A stretch of DNA of 64,000 nucleotides from Ornithodoros turicata (GCF_037126465.1 NC_088203.1:78154168-78218167), one strand, 5' to 3'; counted from the stretch's first letter, positions 1 to 11,392 are shown. Notes: generated by a model not told the origin, from the sequence alone. A program made the numbers and translations.

Positions 1-1150
1 ATCTGTGGAGTGCACGTGGTAAGAGGATTCAATTCACTTAATACGCGCCAAATACGGCTGTATAACCCCGTATATTGGTCGGTAAAATGTGCGTGACTGA
101 AAATGGAGGTTATATCCTACTCTGATTGCACCTGTACACGACGCATTTGGGAGGCTAAACCGAGAAAAGGTCATCATGGCTTACGGGCTGGGTGGAGCGC
201 CTGGTTGGACGAAGAAACCGATTATAATAACGGTCGGTAAACGCGATTAACGGCTAGACGAGGAAGCCCCTTCAGATCCTCGGGGCTTTGGCTGGATTTT
301 CGTAGGTCACCGACCCCTCATCTCCACGCAGGTCGCTCGTCTTTCCTGTCTCTGTGATGGCACGACTCTCAACCAAACGGGATTTTTAGTTGCGACGCTG
401 ATACGCGCTGTCGTACATCGGCAGACGGGAGAATTCGGCTGCCCTTTTCGTGCCGGTGGCTGTGAAACCTTTAAACGATGATTTTTTGATTCTTTGATTT
501 GTTCTTTATTCTTCAGCTTTAGTGAACGGTATCGTTTGGCTACTTTTCGCGAGGTACACGATCAGGCGAAAAGAAGGGTCTAGACTCGGGAGTAATTCCG
601 GCTTTTAGTCCCCCTAGATTGCCTCTGGTTGCCTGTATAATAGCCTAGCGCATTGTGGCTACCTGTATTCTCTATTGATTCTTATTCGCTATCTATTCTT
701 TATTGATTCTCTATTCTGTCCTCTTTTACTTACTGATTGCTACCTGTACTGTCACGATTTCATTAAATTTCATTAATTCACTCAACGTTTATTTGCGAAT
801 ACTCACTGTGTTGTATTGTATTGTGGTGTACGATGTAACGGTATTGTGTTGTGTTGTTGTACGTTGCGCGTTTTGGATGTATTTGCGGTGTTTGCACTAT
901 GTGGTAATTGCTATTTCTCTGCCTCTCTGTATGTGCACCAACACCAAGGTCCTTCTGGCTGTTCTTGGGCACGAATGAATCAATAAGTCAACAAATTAAA
1001 TTACACTCCATTTTAGTCCCCTGGCCCAGAAATTTACTTCCCAGCACTGCAAATAGTTCCTGAACTTCACAAATTGCGTCGTGAACGCGACAGTATGCGT
1101 AAATATGTGTTCTCCGATAATTTGACGGAACATTGCAGTGTGATTAAGCA
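1..1150. other. No gene recognised; unique-looking DNA
   Basis: I see no domain, splice-bounded exon or repeat here. Open frames of up to about 91 codons are present on both strands but are low-complexity translations of T/GT-rich DNA. The last ~130 bases run up to the 3' tail of the LINE remnant that follows. Confidence 0.4.
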
Positions 1151-1790
1151 CAACAACAACTTTATTTTGGCTTTGGAGAGTGGGGAGGTTCATCGCCACA
1201 GGCGATACTCTACCCCATTGCTGGTGGGAATGTGAGGAATAAAATAACGAGCCCCTTCACAATAATGATGGAAGTCCGATGGTGTGCAGAAATGTCAGAA
1301 GAGCTTTGAGCGCAGAGCGTTGCTGGGCTGGATTAGGCCAGGGACCAAGCAATTTCGATAGGGAGAAGGGGCGAGAGTCCAGCTGACGAAGAGACTCGGA
1401 GAGCGTGGTTCGGGAAGGTTGGTAGTGGGAGCAATGAAGAAAAATATGCTCCGGATCCTCAAGAACACCACAGTAGCAGCAGGTGGGAGAGTCAACTTGT
1501 CTCAAGCGGTAACGCCACTGAGCTGTAAAGGCCACATCGAGGCGCATTCGGTGGATTAATGCAGCATCTTGACGAGAGGTGTTTCGTGGCATGCGGAAAG
1601 CGAGCGTTGGATCAACTCTGCTCAACATAGAGGAGGGAAGAATGTCGGTTGTCCATTGGCGGGAAGCCAGGGGTGTCACTAGGCGTCGGAGAATTGAACG
1701 GCGGTCTCCTCTCAGCAGAACAATACTGGTCCGTTTCCGATACGAGAGTGCTGCTTCTGCGGCGCTGTCGGCCTGCTCGTTCCCCAATAA
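1151..1790 (-). mobile_element. 5'-truncated LINE remnant (3' end of ORF2 plus 3' UTR)
   Basis: Read on the minus strand, a retrotransposon C-terminus (1257-1787) is followed by a short GC-rich 3' UTR. The copy ends at about 1151-1172 in AATAAAGTTGTTGTTG, which looks like a polyadenylation signal merging into a (GTT)n tail. Upstream, an in-frame stop at 1791-1793 interrupts the frame and similarity to a LINE stops, so only the last part of the element is present. Presence of an RNase H edge plus a CCHC finger suggests the I/R1/LOA-like group of non-LTR elements; the exact clade cannot be told without the reverse transcriptase. Confidence 0.8.
1257..1787 (-). pseudogene. LINE ORF2 C-terminal fragment: RNase H end and CCHC zinc finger
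   Basis: In intact elements this is the C-terminal part of the endonuclease/reverse-transcriptase polyprotein that copies the element into chromosomal DNA. The 176-residue frame opens with the motif GNEQAD (residues 2-7), the last conserved block of LINE-encoded RNase H domains, where the Asp is an active-site residue. After a basic linker comes C103-x2-C106-x7-H114-x4-C119, the CCHC finger typical of the extreme C-terminus, then about 55 residues to a TGA stop. There is no true ATG; the first codon is TTG and an in-frame stop lies one codon further upstream, so this is the tail of a broken protein. The frame itself is open throughout, which suggests moderate age. It is not a host gene. The family assignment rests on the two motifs and their order. 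Confidence 0.8.
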
Positions 1791-2514
1791 TTAAGCAATT
1801 TTCTGCCAGCAGAGTAAGAAATAGTTTGTGGTCCTGTCTTGCACAAATTGTGCCCTTTGGCATGTCATAATATTTTATAACTTGAAGTATGTCTAACTTG
1901 AAGGCAAAGTATTTACGTGTATACACTTATGATGACGTACATAACACTCGGGACGAAGCTTGAAATAGACTTTAGACTTTAGACTATAGAAATAGACTAG
2001 AAGCTTTCTGTCACTCATTTAGTAGTATGCATTTCGTCCTGAAAGGGACTAAACTCACTCCCTTATTTTTTAGCATGTTCACCTGGAGAGCCAAATTAAC
2101 CTTCCGCTTCGTTTACCAATAAGGCGGCGTACTTTCTCGTTCGTAACACAAAAAGGGCGTGGAGCGTGGGATCTCGCACCTGCGCGCACATTCGGGGGGT
2201 TCTTCTTCCATCGTCGTCGCAGCAACCGGCCCCGTTTTTCTTCCTTTCTTTGCGCTCGCGTCATCTTTTGCTTCCTATTTGGGTGATGTGTAACATAGAG
2301 CGTGTATCGGCGACCCACACACGAGAGGGATCATTTAGATCGTTGAACCTAAGCTTTACTTCTTCTTCTGACCACTGTCTTTCTGAAGTTGACGCGCGTC
2401 GGCTCGTTTCAGGAGTTGAATGATGTGGGGCTTGGTTGATGTATGGTTCAGAAGAATAGTCCGCGTTGTTGAAATTAATGTAAGCGTCACGTTGCCTTGT
2501 GTGATGTAGTATAA
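1791..2514. other. No gene recognised
   Basis: It contains a short run of related words around TAGACTTTAGAC at about 1968-2000, and otherwise nothing I can name. Open frames here are short and low-complexity. Confidence 0.4.
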
Positions 2515-2834
2515 TGGTGTATTCACACGATCTACATCCGCACCGAATGTTCTAGTGAAACAAAAAGCAAAAACCTGTTGACGGGATAGAAATTCGGCCT
2601 CTTGTTATGTTGACCATTCGCACGGTACTGTAATATCGGGAGTGGCGTACTACGCACTTTGCGGACGACACCGGCTTTTTCTGTCGTCTGCTACGGAATA
2701 TCTCGTTGCCTGCGCAGCAGGATATTCCCGGATATTCCCCACAGTTAGTAGTGCACAAAAAGGCATGACGTTGAGCGCTCGCAGTTAGGTAGCAGTATAA
2801 AGCTATGGCGTTTCTCGCAGCGTTGTTGGCAGCG
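2515..2834. mobile_element. Miniature inverted-repeat element, family M1, copy a (degraded)
   Basis: It starts with GGTGTATTCACACGA, matching the M1 terminal repeat, and carries the family's core: a GCGGACGACA / TGTCGTCTGCTACGG internal inverted pair followed by GACGTTGAGCGCTCGC. The right terminal repeat is eroded, so the end is approximate. The bases TAA lie just before the element, compatible with the 3-bp target duplications seen at better copies. Confidence 0.7.
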
Positions 2835-3045
2835 TAGTTTAGGAGATCAAAAAGGGAAATGAGCCGAGGCGAGCTCCATCTAGGAACAAACACAACACAT
2901 AGCAGTTTGTTGCTTGGAAACCCAGCGCAGCAAGCTTCCGTGTGACAGAGCACTCTTAATAATTTTCATTTTCTTGCAAAATTGCGATAAAAGGGTTCGG
3001 AGCGACGTCTGCTGGGAAATTCCAATTCGTCAAGCAGTGATCGAT

Positions 3046-3482
3046 GCCCGTCCCACGACCCACTAGGTTATAACGACCATGTCATGGGCACCCCTCCTCA
3101 GCGCCGCATTTGGAAGCAAGCGGTGGCGCTACTCATCGCCCCGGTTATTGCTTCCTCAACTTCTACAATACTTTGTACTTCAGCGTACCTTAGTATTTCT
3201 GTAAAAGCGGTGGATATCCCACGGAAGATGGTTCATTCTAAAGCTGATTATCATCATCATTCTACGCGTTTTCATAGGAGCAGTTGCTGTCGTCTGCTAA
3301 CGGCAGTCGTACGCCCGCTTCTGCGCGTTCAAAATTAAAATTAATTTCCATTGTGCGAATCATGATGTAGGTCTCGCGGGCCGATGAGTAGCGCCCCTAG
3401 CGGATCGTGCGGATGGGGCTTCTGATAGGGGTTGCCAATTATGACATGCTCGTTATAATCCAGTAGGTCGTTACCCGTCCCG
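3046..3482. repeat. Imperfect inverted repeat, arms of about 105 bp
   Basis: The left arm (about 3046-3150) and the reverse complement of the right arm (about 3374-3482) share a run of matching blocks: TTATAACGA, CATGTCAT, GCGCTACTCATCG. The roughly 220 bp between them is unrelated. This looks like the terminal repeats of a small DNA transposon or two inverted copies of one repeat. No coding sequence is visible between the arms. Confidence 0.6.
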
Positions 3483-4908
3483 GCGCTCAAAAATGGTTTG
3501 CTGCTTCTGATGGCTACATAGGGGACTTTTTCCATCTTTGACCCAGTGTTATGTGCATGTAATGTAATTTTGCCGCCGCACTTGACGAAGCTATGAGTGC
3601 AACTGGGACGAAAATCGTACTTTACAGGGACGTATGCGTACTGAGAGCTTAAACTACCGAGATAATTTTCTAAGATAGCACGTCTATAAACTTGCAGTAC
3701 TTTTAACAATATCTTTGTGCACAAGCGTTTTGAAATGGGACGTGGGGATTGTTAACCGGTATGCAAATTATCTGGTAAGAACCGTAAATCCGTGGAATAC
3801 GTCGCATACATACGAAGCGCACATTCACCTGTGGAAAATGCTGCGTCGTGGAACCAAAAGCTCAGTTTCCTCTAGGTTTCCAGATTGGTCTTCAGAGCTA
3901 GAGCTTGAGCGAGCTTTCAAGATCGAGCGAAGACTTCTTTAGGAGCGATGTCTTCCGACATTTTCTTCGCTCGCCTATCTTTCGCTCGTTCGGCGCTTTC
4001 TTTCCAATTGTGAATGTCAGCTGGTGTCACTTCGAATTTGCTGAATGGGGTTGCAGATGTCGTCGCTTCGTCCCCTCAAGGCTGTTCCTTCTCTGCGTGG
4101 CTTCCGGCTTCTTCAGCCACTCCACGACTGAACCCCCCGCCCCAACACACAATAGCCCAGACTTCCTGTTTTGTTCGGGATTGGCCGTGTTTCCTGTAGT
4201 AGATCCACTGGTGTCGCTGGAATCATGGTACAGTGAACTTTGGTTTCCTGCGGCTAATCGAAATCGGATCTTTGTTGTGGTTCACTAGAAAAGTCACTGT
4301 TTTTAGGTTGAGCTCGATCTTCGCTTTGAAGAAAAATAGCTGTGACTTTATTCTAGGTATGACGCCATTTGATTGTGTAAGATGTGGCGAACGAAATTGT
4401 CGCCCCCCCCCCCCCCCTCCTCAGGCGCGGCTGTTCGCTGTGGGAAGGAGTTATTTCAAATTCCGCCGCATAGAGCGCTACCTCCTAATTTTTGTACCTG
4501 TCGTCTGCTTCGGTAAACTACTTGAACAGCGGACCAGCACGTTGCGGCAAGCAAGCAAGCAAATGTCGACGGTGGGACAGTCAGAAATTTGCGATGCCTT
4601 TTCCCCTATCTTTCCCTCTAGCCCACGCGCCTTGTGCAGTCACGTGGTTCTTCGGACACACCGTGACGTCCGCCATATCGACGTTTTCACCGAACTGCGC
4701 GCCTGCGATCGTGCTTCCTGTCGTTATTCTGAACCAAAGGGACGGCTGTAAAGTCCACTAACCATCCGGCTACATATAGCAGTCCTAGGATGACTGCTGG
4801 GCACGCAAACGAACATCAGTGTCTGTGCACAGCGATGCTTTGGATAGCGAGGACAATTGACACGCAAGGATAGCACTTCAGATCGAACTCTCAATTCTTT
4901 CGCCAAGG
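3483..4908. other. No gene recognised; includes a C15 tract
   Basis: Overlapping open frames of 127 and 172 codons cross this stretch but translate to Cys/Phe/Arg-rich sequence with no recognisable domain. A run of 15 C lies at 4403-4417. A small inverted motif of GAGCGA/TCGCTC words lies at about 3905-3990. Confidence 0.4.
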
Positions 4909-5066
4909 GGGGAGGGCGGCAGAGGGTTAGTGAGCGCCCTGGGGTGACTTCAGGGGGAACTGTGCCAACACTCTTCTGGAAAGTCTACCGAAAAACCTCA
5001 GACAGCACAGCCGGTGGTTGGATTTGAACCCACCTCATCCCAGTCTTCAGCACGACCTTGGCTACC
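4909..5066 (-). mobile_element. tRNA-derived SINE, family A, copy 1 (head-side part)
   Basis: On the minus strand, a pol III B-box-like block (reverse complement of GGATTTGAACCCACC, 5020-5034) is followed by the family body (GGCTGTGCTGTCTGAGG, then the CCCCCTGAAGTC block). The far tail with the GCGCCGCGAAGC block seen in other copies is missing. Confidence 0.75.
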
Positions 5067-5099
5067 ACCAACGAACGGACCGCTGATTTTGATGTCATG

Positions 5100-5220
5100 G
5101 CAGCGAAAATTTTCGAAATATCGAAATTTATTCAAAAAATATTCGAAATATCGAATTTTCGAAATATATAAACTTGTGAATATCGAATTGTGAATGTGAA
5201 TTGCGCCATATCGAACTTGT
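5100..5220. repeat. AT-rich TTCGAAATATCGAA-type repeat
   Basis: This is a run of overlapping self-complementary words (TTCGAAATATCGAA, ATTCGAAATATCG). Such interiors are common in hAT-like miniature elements, but I could not identify terminal repeats, so the class is a guess. Confidence 0.45.
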
Positions 5221-5315
5221 GAAGAGTGAACTTGCGAGCAGAGAACTGAGAAGTAAAGTAGTGGTTTCTTTCTTCCGTTTCTTTTTCTTTTTTTCCTTGG
5301 AGGGGAGGGGGGGTA

Positions 5316-5387
5316 TGTTGGGAGTAGCAGAACACGTGAGGAGACGAGTTGAATTTCTCCTTGTTTTTACAAGCAAACAAACAAACC
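5316..5387 (+). mobile_element. LINE 3' tail (same family as 11087-11669)
   Basis: The block GGGAGTAGCAGAAC, then GAGACGAGTTGAATTTCTCC, runs into an (AAAC)n tail. The same block ends the LINE at 11.1-11.7 kb, so this is a very short 5'-truncated copy. Confidence 0.7.
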
Positions 5388-7654
5388 TTTCGAAAAAAAA
5401 TGTCATTTTTTACCTGCAAATTTATACTTAAACTTATTTTGCATTGTCAGTCCGAGCTTTGGGAAGAAAGTACACGCCGCAGCGTTTTCTTCTCATTGAT
5501 CGAAGGAAGGGCAAGAGTGTCACTGCTTTCCTCGCAACTTACCCAGTCATAAAGACCGAATCGTTTTAAAACGTATACAGTAATTGCCAGTGCTGACGTT
5601 CGACCTTGTGTCCCTTTGTTGCGCTGTCCCGAATAATGACACGCGTCCGCGGCAGTATAACAGCGCATTGTTATGCATTCGAAATCAACTGTTTGTCCTG
5701 CAGCTGTTCATGTTGCATCGAAGTTGTCGAATGTGTGTTTGGCAATGTCGGATTGCCCGGGTAATGACTCCTCATATAACAATGGACCGGGATTGGCCCA
5801 GCTGTACTTTCTCTTAGGTGGCCCCTCCTATGTGCTTGTTTCCAACGGGCTCTGTAGAGAGGTTGTGCGCTTGTGCGGGGTTGCGCTAAATCGACTGGGC
5901 AATCATGGCTGCCTCGTCTGGCGTCTCCCTGCATCATTTTTCTTGCTTCTGCTCTGGGTTAACTGTCCTCTGGGTAAACGTTTCGATTTCTCAGTTTGCG
6001 AAATGTAGATCGATACACGTGTGAGCATTGTGTAACGATAACGAAAGAGGTTTGAGATTTCCCGTAAAAGATGTATTGTTGTCAGGTGCTGGGAATCAGT
6101 TGTAGTTTGTCCAACGAAAGTAGTGGGAAAGGAGTGATGGAGAGAGGAAACTTCTCATTGCCTTCGTACGGTTGGTACTGTTGAGAAAAAGTAATTTTAC
6201 ATTCGACATTGCCTTCAAGACAGCGTGCAGTTTTTGTGTTCACTTGCTTGCAGTGTGATTGTAAAAGGTATGGCAAATGTTGCGTCATGTCAACAATAAT
6301 TCTGAAAAAAAAAAAAATAATAATGTCAGTTTGTGCTCGGAAGTCGCAGTAAAAACACATGCGACCCGGTCATGTTGGTTGATTGCCTCCGAAACCATCC
6401 ATGCTCCTAAACGATTATATGTAGCTGCGAAACAGTAAGTCTGATGGCTCGTTTTTAAATCATGCTTCTGGGTGTCGTCTGTTTTCTAGTGTGTACTCGT
6501 CGTTAACTGAGTATCGCGTGCACTCCTCGTAGCTCCCGTGGTAATGGCGAAAATTGCCGCGCGAGGAAAAAAATCGAATGTGAGCACCCGCGACACACGA
6601 TCTGCACTCACACTCAGTCTACAGTTCATCCGATCCTTTCTGCACCCACAACGAGGTCGAACATATGATAGCATGCATCCCCGACCGGTGTATACCCAGA
6701 GGACGGTACCGCGTGTTCCCGCGACAAGCGATTCCCAGGTTCACTGCATGGTTGCGCTCCAGTTTGATGTAGCGTACCCTGGAGATGTTCGATAGCGGTC
6801 ACGTTTCACAAAAAAAGGGCACGAGGTGTCGGAGAAAAAGCTGGCAGACAGCCGGTCGCCTGGGCAGGGCGTGGTCGCTCGCGTGTGCTTTCCGAGAGAA
6901 AGAAGAACGTCGTTGTTGGACAGGGGTCGTTGTCTGACGCTGTCAGCTTTGCGAACGACCTCCACCCACCCTGTGTTTGTTACTTCGCCGGTGCCAGGCA
7001 ATAGCGCGTTATTTTTGTCTCGCCGCTGTCGACAACGCGAGTATACGGCTGACGCTTCGGGGGGTACCTCCTGTGTGGCGTTTTCAGCCTGGTTCAAGTT
7101 CGCGGGAGGCTGGGGTAAATCAGCGGGGGAATTAAGGGGGAGGGAAGGGGATTTGATATCCGGAAAGGTGGTTTGCGGGGAACTATATAAAAAATGGAGG
7201 GTCATCAATACCTGAACGCGCGAAGGTGGGGGAATAGAGATAAATAGGTAAGTAGGTATACGGAGCAATAAATAGGTAGGTAGTTAGGAGTCGCGCAGGG
7301 AACCGAAGACACCAACCAGTTTTAACGCTGTTTCGGAACTTCTTTCCTAGTTTAGTTATGTCGAAGACGGATAAAAAAAGGGACATTGCAAAAAAGAAAA
7401 TGAAAACACGAGTAGGCATTCTGATATTAGGAAGCTTTTGTAGACCGGACATACACTGCGAAAACGAAAGGAAAAATAAATAAATAAAGCCTCAGGAATA
7501 TGACGTCAGCCAGCTGAAAGAAACTGCGCAATAGACGACTTTACATGTAACAGCGCCGCGAGTGGCCGGGGCAAGGTATTGTGGGAAATATTGGAGGGAG
7601 AGAGCTATCTTTCCTTTCTCTCTCTTTTTAATAAACTTATCCCCCCCTCCCCGG
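5388..7654. other. No gene recognised; CpG-rich stretch at 6820-7110
   Basis: Most is featureless. An A13 run lies at about 6304-6316. The segment 6820-7110 is visibly CpG-rich and is followed at about 7182 by CTATATAAAAAATGG, which looks like a TATA box. A 175-codon minus frame (6741-7268) and a 129-codon plus frame (6826-7215) cross it without a recognisable domain. A promoter is possible but unsupported. Confidence 0.35.
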
Positions 7655-7922
7655 CTCATTCGCTTAGCCGATAGTCGCAGTGGCTGACGCTTGTGGCCAC
7701 GTGAGCGTGGCCAAATACGGCAAGCAGACGACGCTCTTCGCCCCCTCAAGATTCCCACAGTGCCTTGCGCGGCTCACTTGAGGGCGCGCGCAACTTCGTG
7801 TAATCGTCAATTGGCTTATCTTTGAAATGTGCCAGTAAAAGCCACACTGCGACAGGAATCGAACCATCACGCACTTTTTGATTGCCATTCAAGTGCACTG
7901 CTCATTACGCTACGCTGGTACG
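7655..7922 (-). mobile_element. tRNA-derived SINE-like element, family C
   Basis: On the minus strand a B-box-like block GGTTCGATTCCTGTC (about 7850-7864 reversed) sits about 60 bp into a tRNA-like head. It is followed by a body ending in GCTTGCCGTATTTGGCCACG. A similar GAGCGTGGC...TACGGCAAGCAG block closes the SINE at 62230-62491, so the two families share a tail module. Confidence 0.6.
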
Positions 7923-8017
7923 GCCTAGCGATGGCGTGCAAAGGCCTCACTCACTGTCTCCACATTCTCTCAGTGAGTGCGTGTTCCGTTCGTTCTTTTT
8001 GTCATGGAATGAGCAAC

Positions 8018-8190
8018 CTCGTGTGTAGTGGTTAGCGCACGTGACCGGCAATGAAGAGGTGCGTGGCTTGGTTCTCCCCTCTGCCTGGCTTTTTCAATCT
8101 CCCGTGTTCTGAGGCACTTCTCGACTTGTGTTGTGTTCATTCATTTGTGTGTTCCAGCCTCGGAACAGTTTCTATCATGGCTTATCGTTT
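8018..8190 (+). mobile_element. tRNA-derived SINE, family D, copy 1
   Basis: The A-box-like TAGTGGTTAGCGC and a diverged B-box GGTTCTCCCC are spaced as in a tRNA. The body contains TTCCAGCCTCGGAACAG, nearly identical to a block in the family D copy at 33.9 kb. Confidence 0.65.
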
Positions 8191-9654
8191 TTGATAGGAA
8201 AAGCGATCGTAAGCTCCTTCTGATCTACGAAATCTCCGTATTCGTATCTGTAGAGTCTTCTTGTTTGCTGTTGTTACAACATAATTCACACACCCACCGC
8301 ATAAGAAAAAAAAAAGAAAAAGAGAAAAAAACGAAGAAACACTTGATGCTTGTGGTTTGGTGTTAGGAAAAGTAATATGGCGCTCGATGCGCATTTGCTT
8401 CATCGTATTATGGAAACCAGGAAATGCGTACATGCATGTATACATATATGTACATACATGTGTATGCATCATGCATACACAGGAAACCAACCGTATACCA
8501 GTGCCCGCATTCCATGCACACATTCTGTCCTCAATTTTACGGCTTAACCCCGCAGAGAACAATAAGCACGCATAAACATTCACGCATTAATTCTATACAG
8601 CCCATTCTCACCGCGCGTGCATGTTTTTGAGCACGCGTTTGCTCGCTTTAAGCGTTCGTCTCGGCGCTCTTCCTTGGGAGTGGCGAGCAACTCTTCTAAC
8701 TTGCTCGACGCCCAACGTTAAGAAAGAGCTACGACAGTGCGGGAACGTAAGCTTCCGGGCCACGTTCTAATTGTTCCTTCTTGCCGCGGCACGGCTGGCA
8801 GTCTCGGAAAACCGGACGCTAAAAGCTCACACACGCGTGAGCCTCTGCTTAATTGTCTTAAATGGGGGAAGCAGCAATCGCTGGATCGGGGGGATATGGC
8901 ACACTCTTGCTTTCCGTTTGGAAGTGAAGGAAAGCAAGGAAGCTATTTCCCTACCTTGGTCTGCGGTTGCAGGTACGAGATAAGAAACGAGAAAGTGAGA
9001 GGCGTACTGCGGCCCTGAGTTTTCGTGAATCGAGCATTGGCGCGCGACCACTAAAAATTGCGAGTTCTGGATAGAAAAAAAAAAAAAAAAGGAAATAAAA
9101 AATTGTGGCTCGATTGGCTGACTTCGTGAGAAGCCCGATTTGTCGCGCGTTGCATTTTATAAAACATCCATTGCACACAGCTGTGCTGCGAATCGGTTCA
9201 AATGCTTACTAATGAGTGGTAACCTGTACAATTAATCGTGAAGAAAGAGTTTGCAATTCCAGCATCGTTTTCGGAGTGGGAATGGTTGCTAAATGTTCGC
9301 ATGAACTCGCGAAATTTTCAGCTCGGGAAATGCGAAAAAGTTAGGGGCTCGCGAACCTTAAGAGTTTTGCAGTATTCAGCTATACATTCAACATTTGACA
9401 ACGTGGAAGTTAGCTATAGAGCACAGTATCCGTGTGTTGCAGCGGAACGGATGTAACATGACAGGGATTGCTTCTTCGTGTTCTTCAGTGATGATATTTA
9501 GGGGCATAACTTCTACATGGTGATTCGAGGTAACGAATATAGCATTACGTCATACGCTGGGACACCACCTTTGGGATCACAGAACGCAGACTTCCCTCGC
9601 GCTTCAACATGCACGCTACGACAGTATACGTCTCTGCGCACGAGAGAAAGAAAA
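8191..9654. other. No gene recognised; small CATG/TACATG palindrome cluster
   Basis: Around 8428-8480 there is a cluster of self-complementary CATGTATACATATATGTACA-like words. An A16 run lies at about 9076-9091. Open frames of up to 93 codons carry no domain. Confidence 0.4.
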
Positions 9655-9832
9655 GGTTGGTGGCTCGCCGGTTGTCGGCCGCACAGAGGTGGGCAACGTC
9701 GCGGCTAAGGGAATTGGTGCCGACATGTGCCGGACAGCGTCCGAGGAAAACCCAGGAAGAACCCCAGACAGCACAACCGGCCCCGGGATTCGAACCCGGG
9801 TATCTCCCAGTCTCGACGTGACATGGCTAGCA
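9655..9832 (-). mobile_element. tRNA-derived SINE, family B, copy 1
   Basis: On the minus strand a perfect B-box GGGTTCGAATCCCGG opens into the body GGCCGGTTGTGCTGTCTGGG, then the GTCCGGCACATGTCGGC block and the GACAACCGGCGAGCC tail. It abuts a second copy of the same family in the same orientation. Confidence 0.8.
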
Positions 9833-9840
9833 CGCTGAAA

Positions 9841-9989
9841 AGGTTGGTGGTGGTGCTCCTGAAAGAGCTCGCCGTCGTCGGCCTCACAGAGGTGGGCAAC
9901 GTCACGACTAACGCTCTGGGAGAATGTGCGTCCTGGGCCGACTTCTAAGGGAACTGTGCCAACATATGTCTGAAAGCGTTTGAGGAAAA
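9841..9989 (-). mobile_element. tRNA-derived SINE, family B, copy 2 (tail half)
   Basis: It carries the family B tail (CCACCACCAACC reversed at the left edge) and the CGGCCCAGGACGCACATTC block on the minus strand. It stops at the CCTCAAACGC block, so the tRNA-like head is missing. It is tandem with copy 1 but ends at a different point, so this is two insertions rather than a duplication. Confidence 0.75.
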
Positions 9990-10764
9990 AGAAAAGAAGG
10001 AAGGAAGGAAAAGAAGAAGAGGAAAATCATATTAACGAGTCCCCTTTAAAATCGCCCGCTTTCCCCCTATCTCAGATAGCAACGACATCAAGACGAGTTG
10101 AGCATGATTGAGATGCCAGAACACGATTATTTTTCTTCGCGAACTTTCTCCCAATTTCTCGAGGACTGGCAGTGAAAACAGGCTGCGAGATAGGAAAGTA
10201 AAATAGAAATAAAAATTCTATCTGGAGGCTTGTCGGGTGTCCTTACATAAATAAATAACCGGCGCTTTGGTTTCGAACGGTCCTCCCCTTCCCCTTCCGA
10301 AAAAATACGTGCGCTCGGGACGAGAAAGCAGCTTATGTATGCCCCGTTGTTAAGACTTGCAGGCATTGATCGTGTCTGCGGGGATGGAGGCTGGCTGGCA
10401 GCATGCAAGACTATGGGGATAGACTCTTGTCAGATGCATACGATGCCCTCTTTTCCCCCGACGAGTTTTGGCGGTGAAATGTGCACCAATCGATCTGTTT
10501 GTTTTGGCTGTCCTCTCCGATGCCAAGAATACCGACGGAGCACAGGAGATGGCGGAAGACAAGGGGGAGATACGTGTGGTACTACACGGACTAAGACGTT
10601 ACGTCGTTGAGATTGCCAAATTGCTCGTCTTCTGCGTGTGGGGGCACATTCAGTGCGTGGAGGGTGATCGGGCGTGCGGTATATAATATCCCAGATACGT
10701 TGATATGTCAGGGATGGTTGCACTGAAGAATTGAAGGCAGTCTTTCGAACTGATAGGTTTGTTT
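9990..10764. other. No gene recognised
   Basis: Purine-rich GAAGGAAGGAAAAG sequence at 9990-10025, then mixed sequence. Open frames of 91-97 codons overlap on both strands at 10335-10723 and have no recognisable domain. Confidence 0.4.
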
Positions 10765-11080
10765 ATTTACCGACACGTCAAAGGCTCCTACAGGGATATT
10801 ACGTGACAGAGGGGTTTGGTTAACGACGAAGATGTGTACAGGTCAAAACACTCGACACTAAGCAAGAGGTAATAATACTAAAATGCAGACGAGTTCAATT
10901 TCTCCTTTTTTTCCCCTTACAAACAAACAAACACAATACTAAAATGCACAATCGACTCCTGAACTAGTAAAGTGAGCTGCAAGGGATCACAACACTGCAT
11001 ATCAAGCAAGAACGTGTAAAAATAATGGTAATATAACATGCAAAACACAATCAACATCTTAATACAACATCAAAACAGTA
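10765..11080 (-). mobile_element. LINE 3' UTR, CR1/L2-like style
   Basis: Read on the minus strand, an AT-rich 3' UTR ends in GTAGGAGCCTTTGACGTGTC and then GGTAAATAAACAAACC. A short hairpin-prone block followed by an (AAATAAAC)-type tail is the usual style of CR1/L2-group 3' ends. It is interrupted by a 47-bp insertion (10888-10934). Clade is an inference from tail style. Confidence 0.55.
10888..10934 (+). mobile_element. 47-bp LINE tail insertion with 14-bp target duplication
   Basis: The insert holds only GACGAGTTCAATTTCTCC, a T-rich stretch and (AAAC)n: the extreme 3' end of the LINE family at 11087-11669. It is flanked by perfect direct repeats AATACTAAAATGCA at 10874-10887 and 10935-10948, as produced by target-primed reverse transcription. 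Confidence 0.85.
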
Positions 11081-11086
11081 TGTTGC

Positions 11087-11392
11087 GTGACGATGCGTTG
11101 TACAAACCTACAGCATGCCAATTTCCTTTTTTTTGTGGAGGAAAAAAAAGGGCGGGCAGACTCTGCAGACTGTTCAGTGTGTGCGACAGTGGAGGACACT
11201 GAGCACATTCTCCTGCATTGTACAAAGTATGCTCCACAAAGGGCTAGGTTGATGTATACCCTCGACCGCCTGGACAACAGGCGTTTCGACGTGGTGAAAG
11301 TGCTCGGACTGTGGGACCCAAGAAAGCGAGACACTGCCTTTGCGGCACTTGAGAACTTCCTTGTGAGCTGCGGCATGGAACTCATATTTTAG
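11087..11392 (+). pseudogene. LINE ORF2 C-terminal fragment with CCHC finger
   Basis: The 101-codon frame carries C29-x2-C32-x7-H40-x4-C45, the same finger spacing as the LINE fragment at 1257-1787, and then about 55 residues to the stop, also the same length. The two share the pattern EDxEHI(F/L)LHC but differ elsewhere, so they come from related but distinct families. The first ~20 residues are encoded by T/A-rich DNA and do not look like LINE protein; the real similarity begins near the finger, so the upstream boundary is uncertain. In an intact element this would be the end of the reverse-transcriptase polyprotein. No RNase H or polymerase motif survives. Confidence 0.75.
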
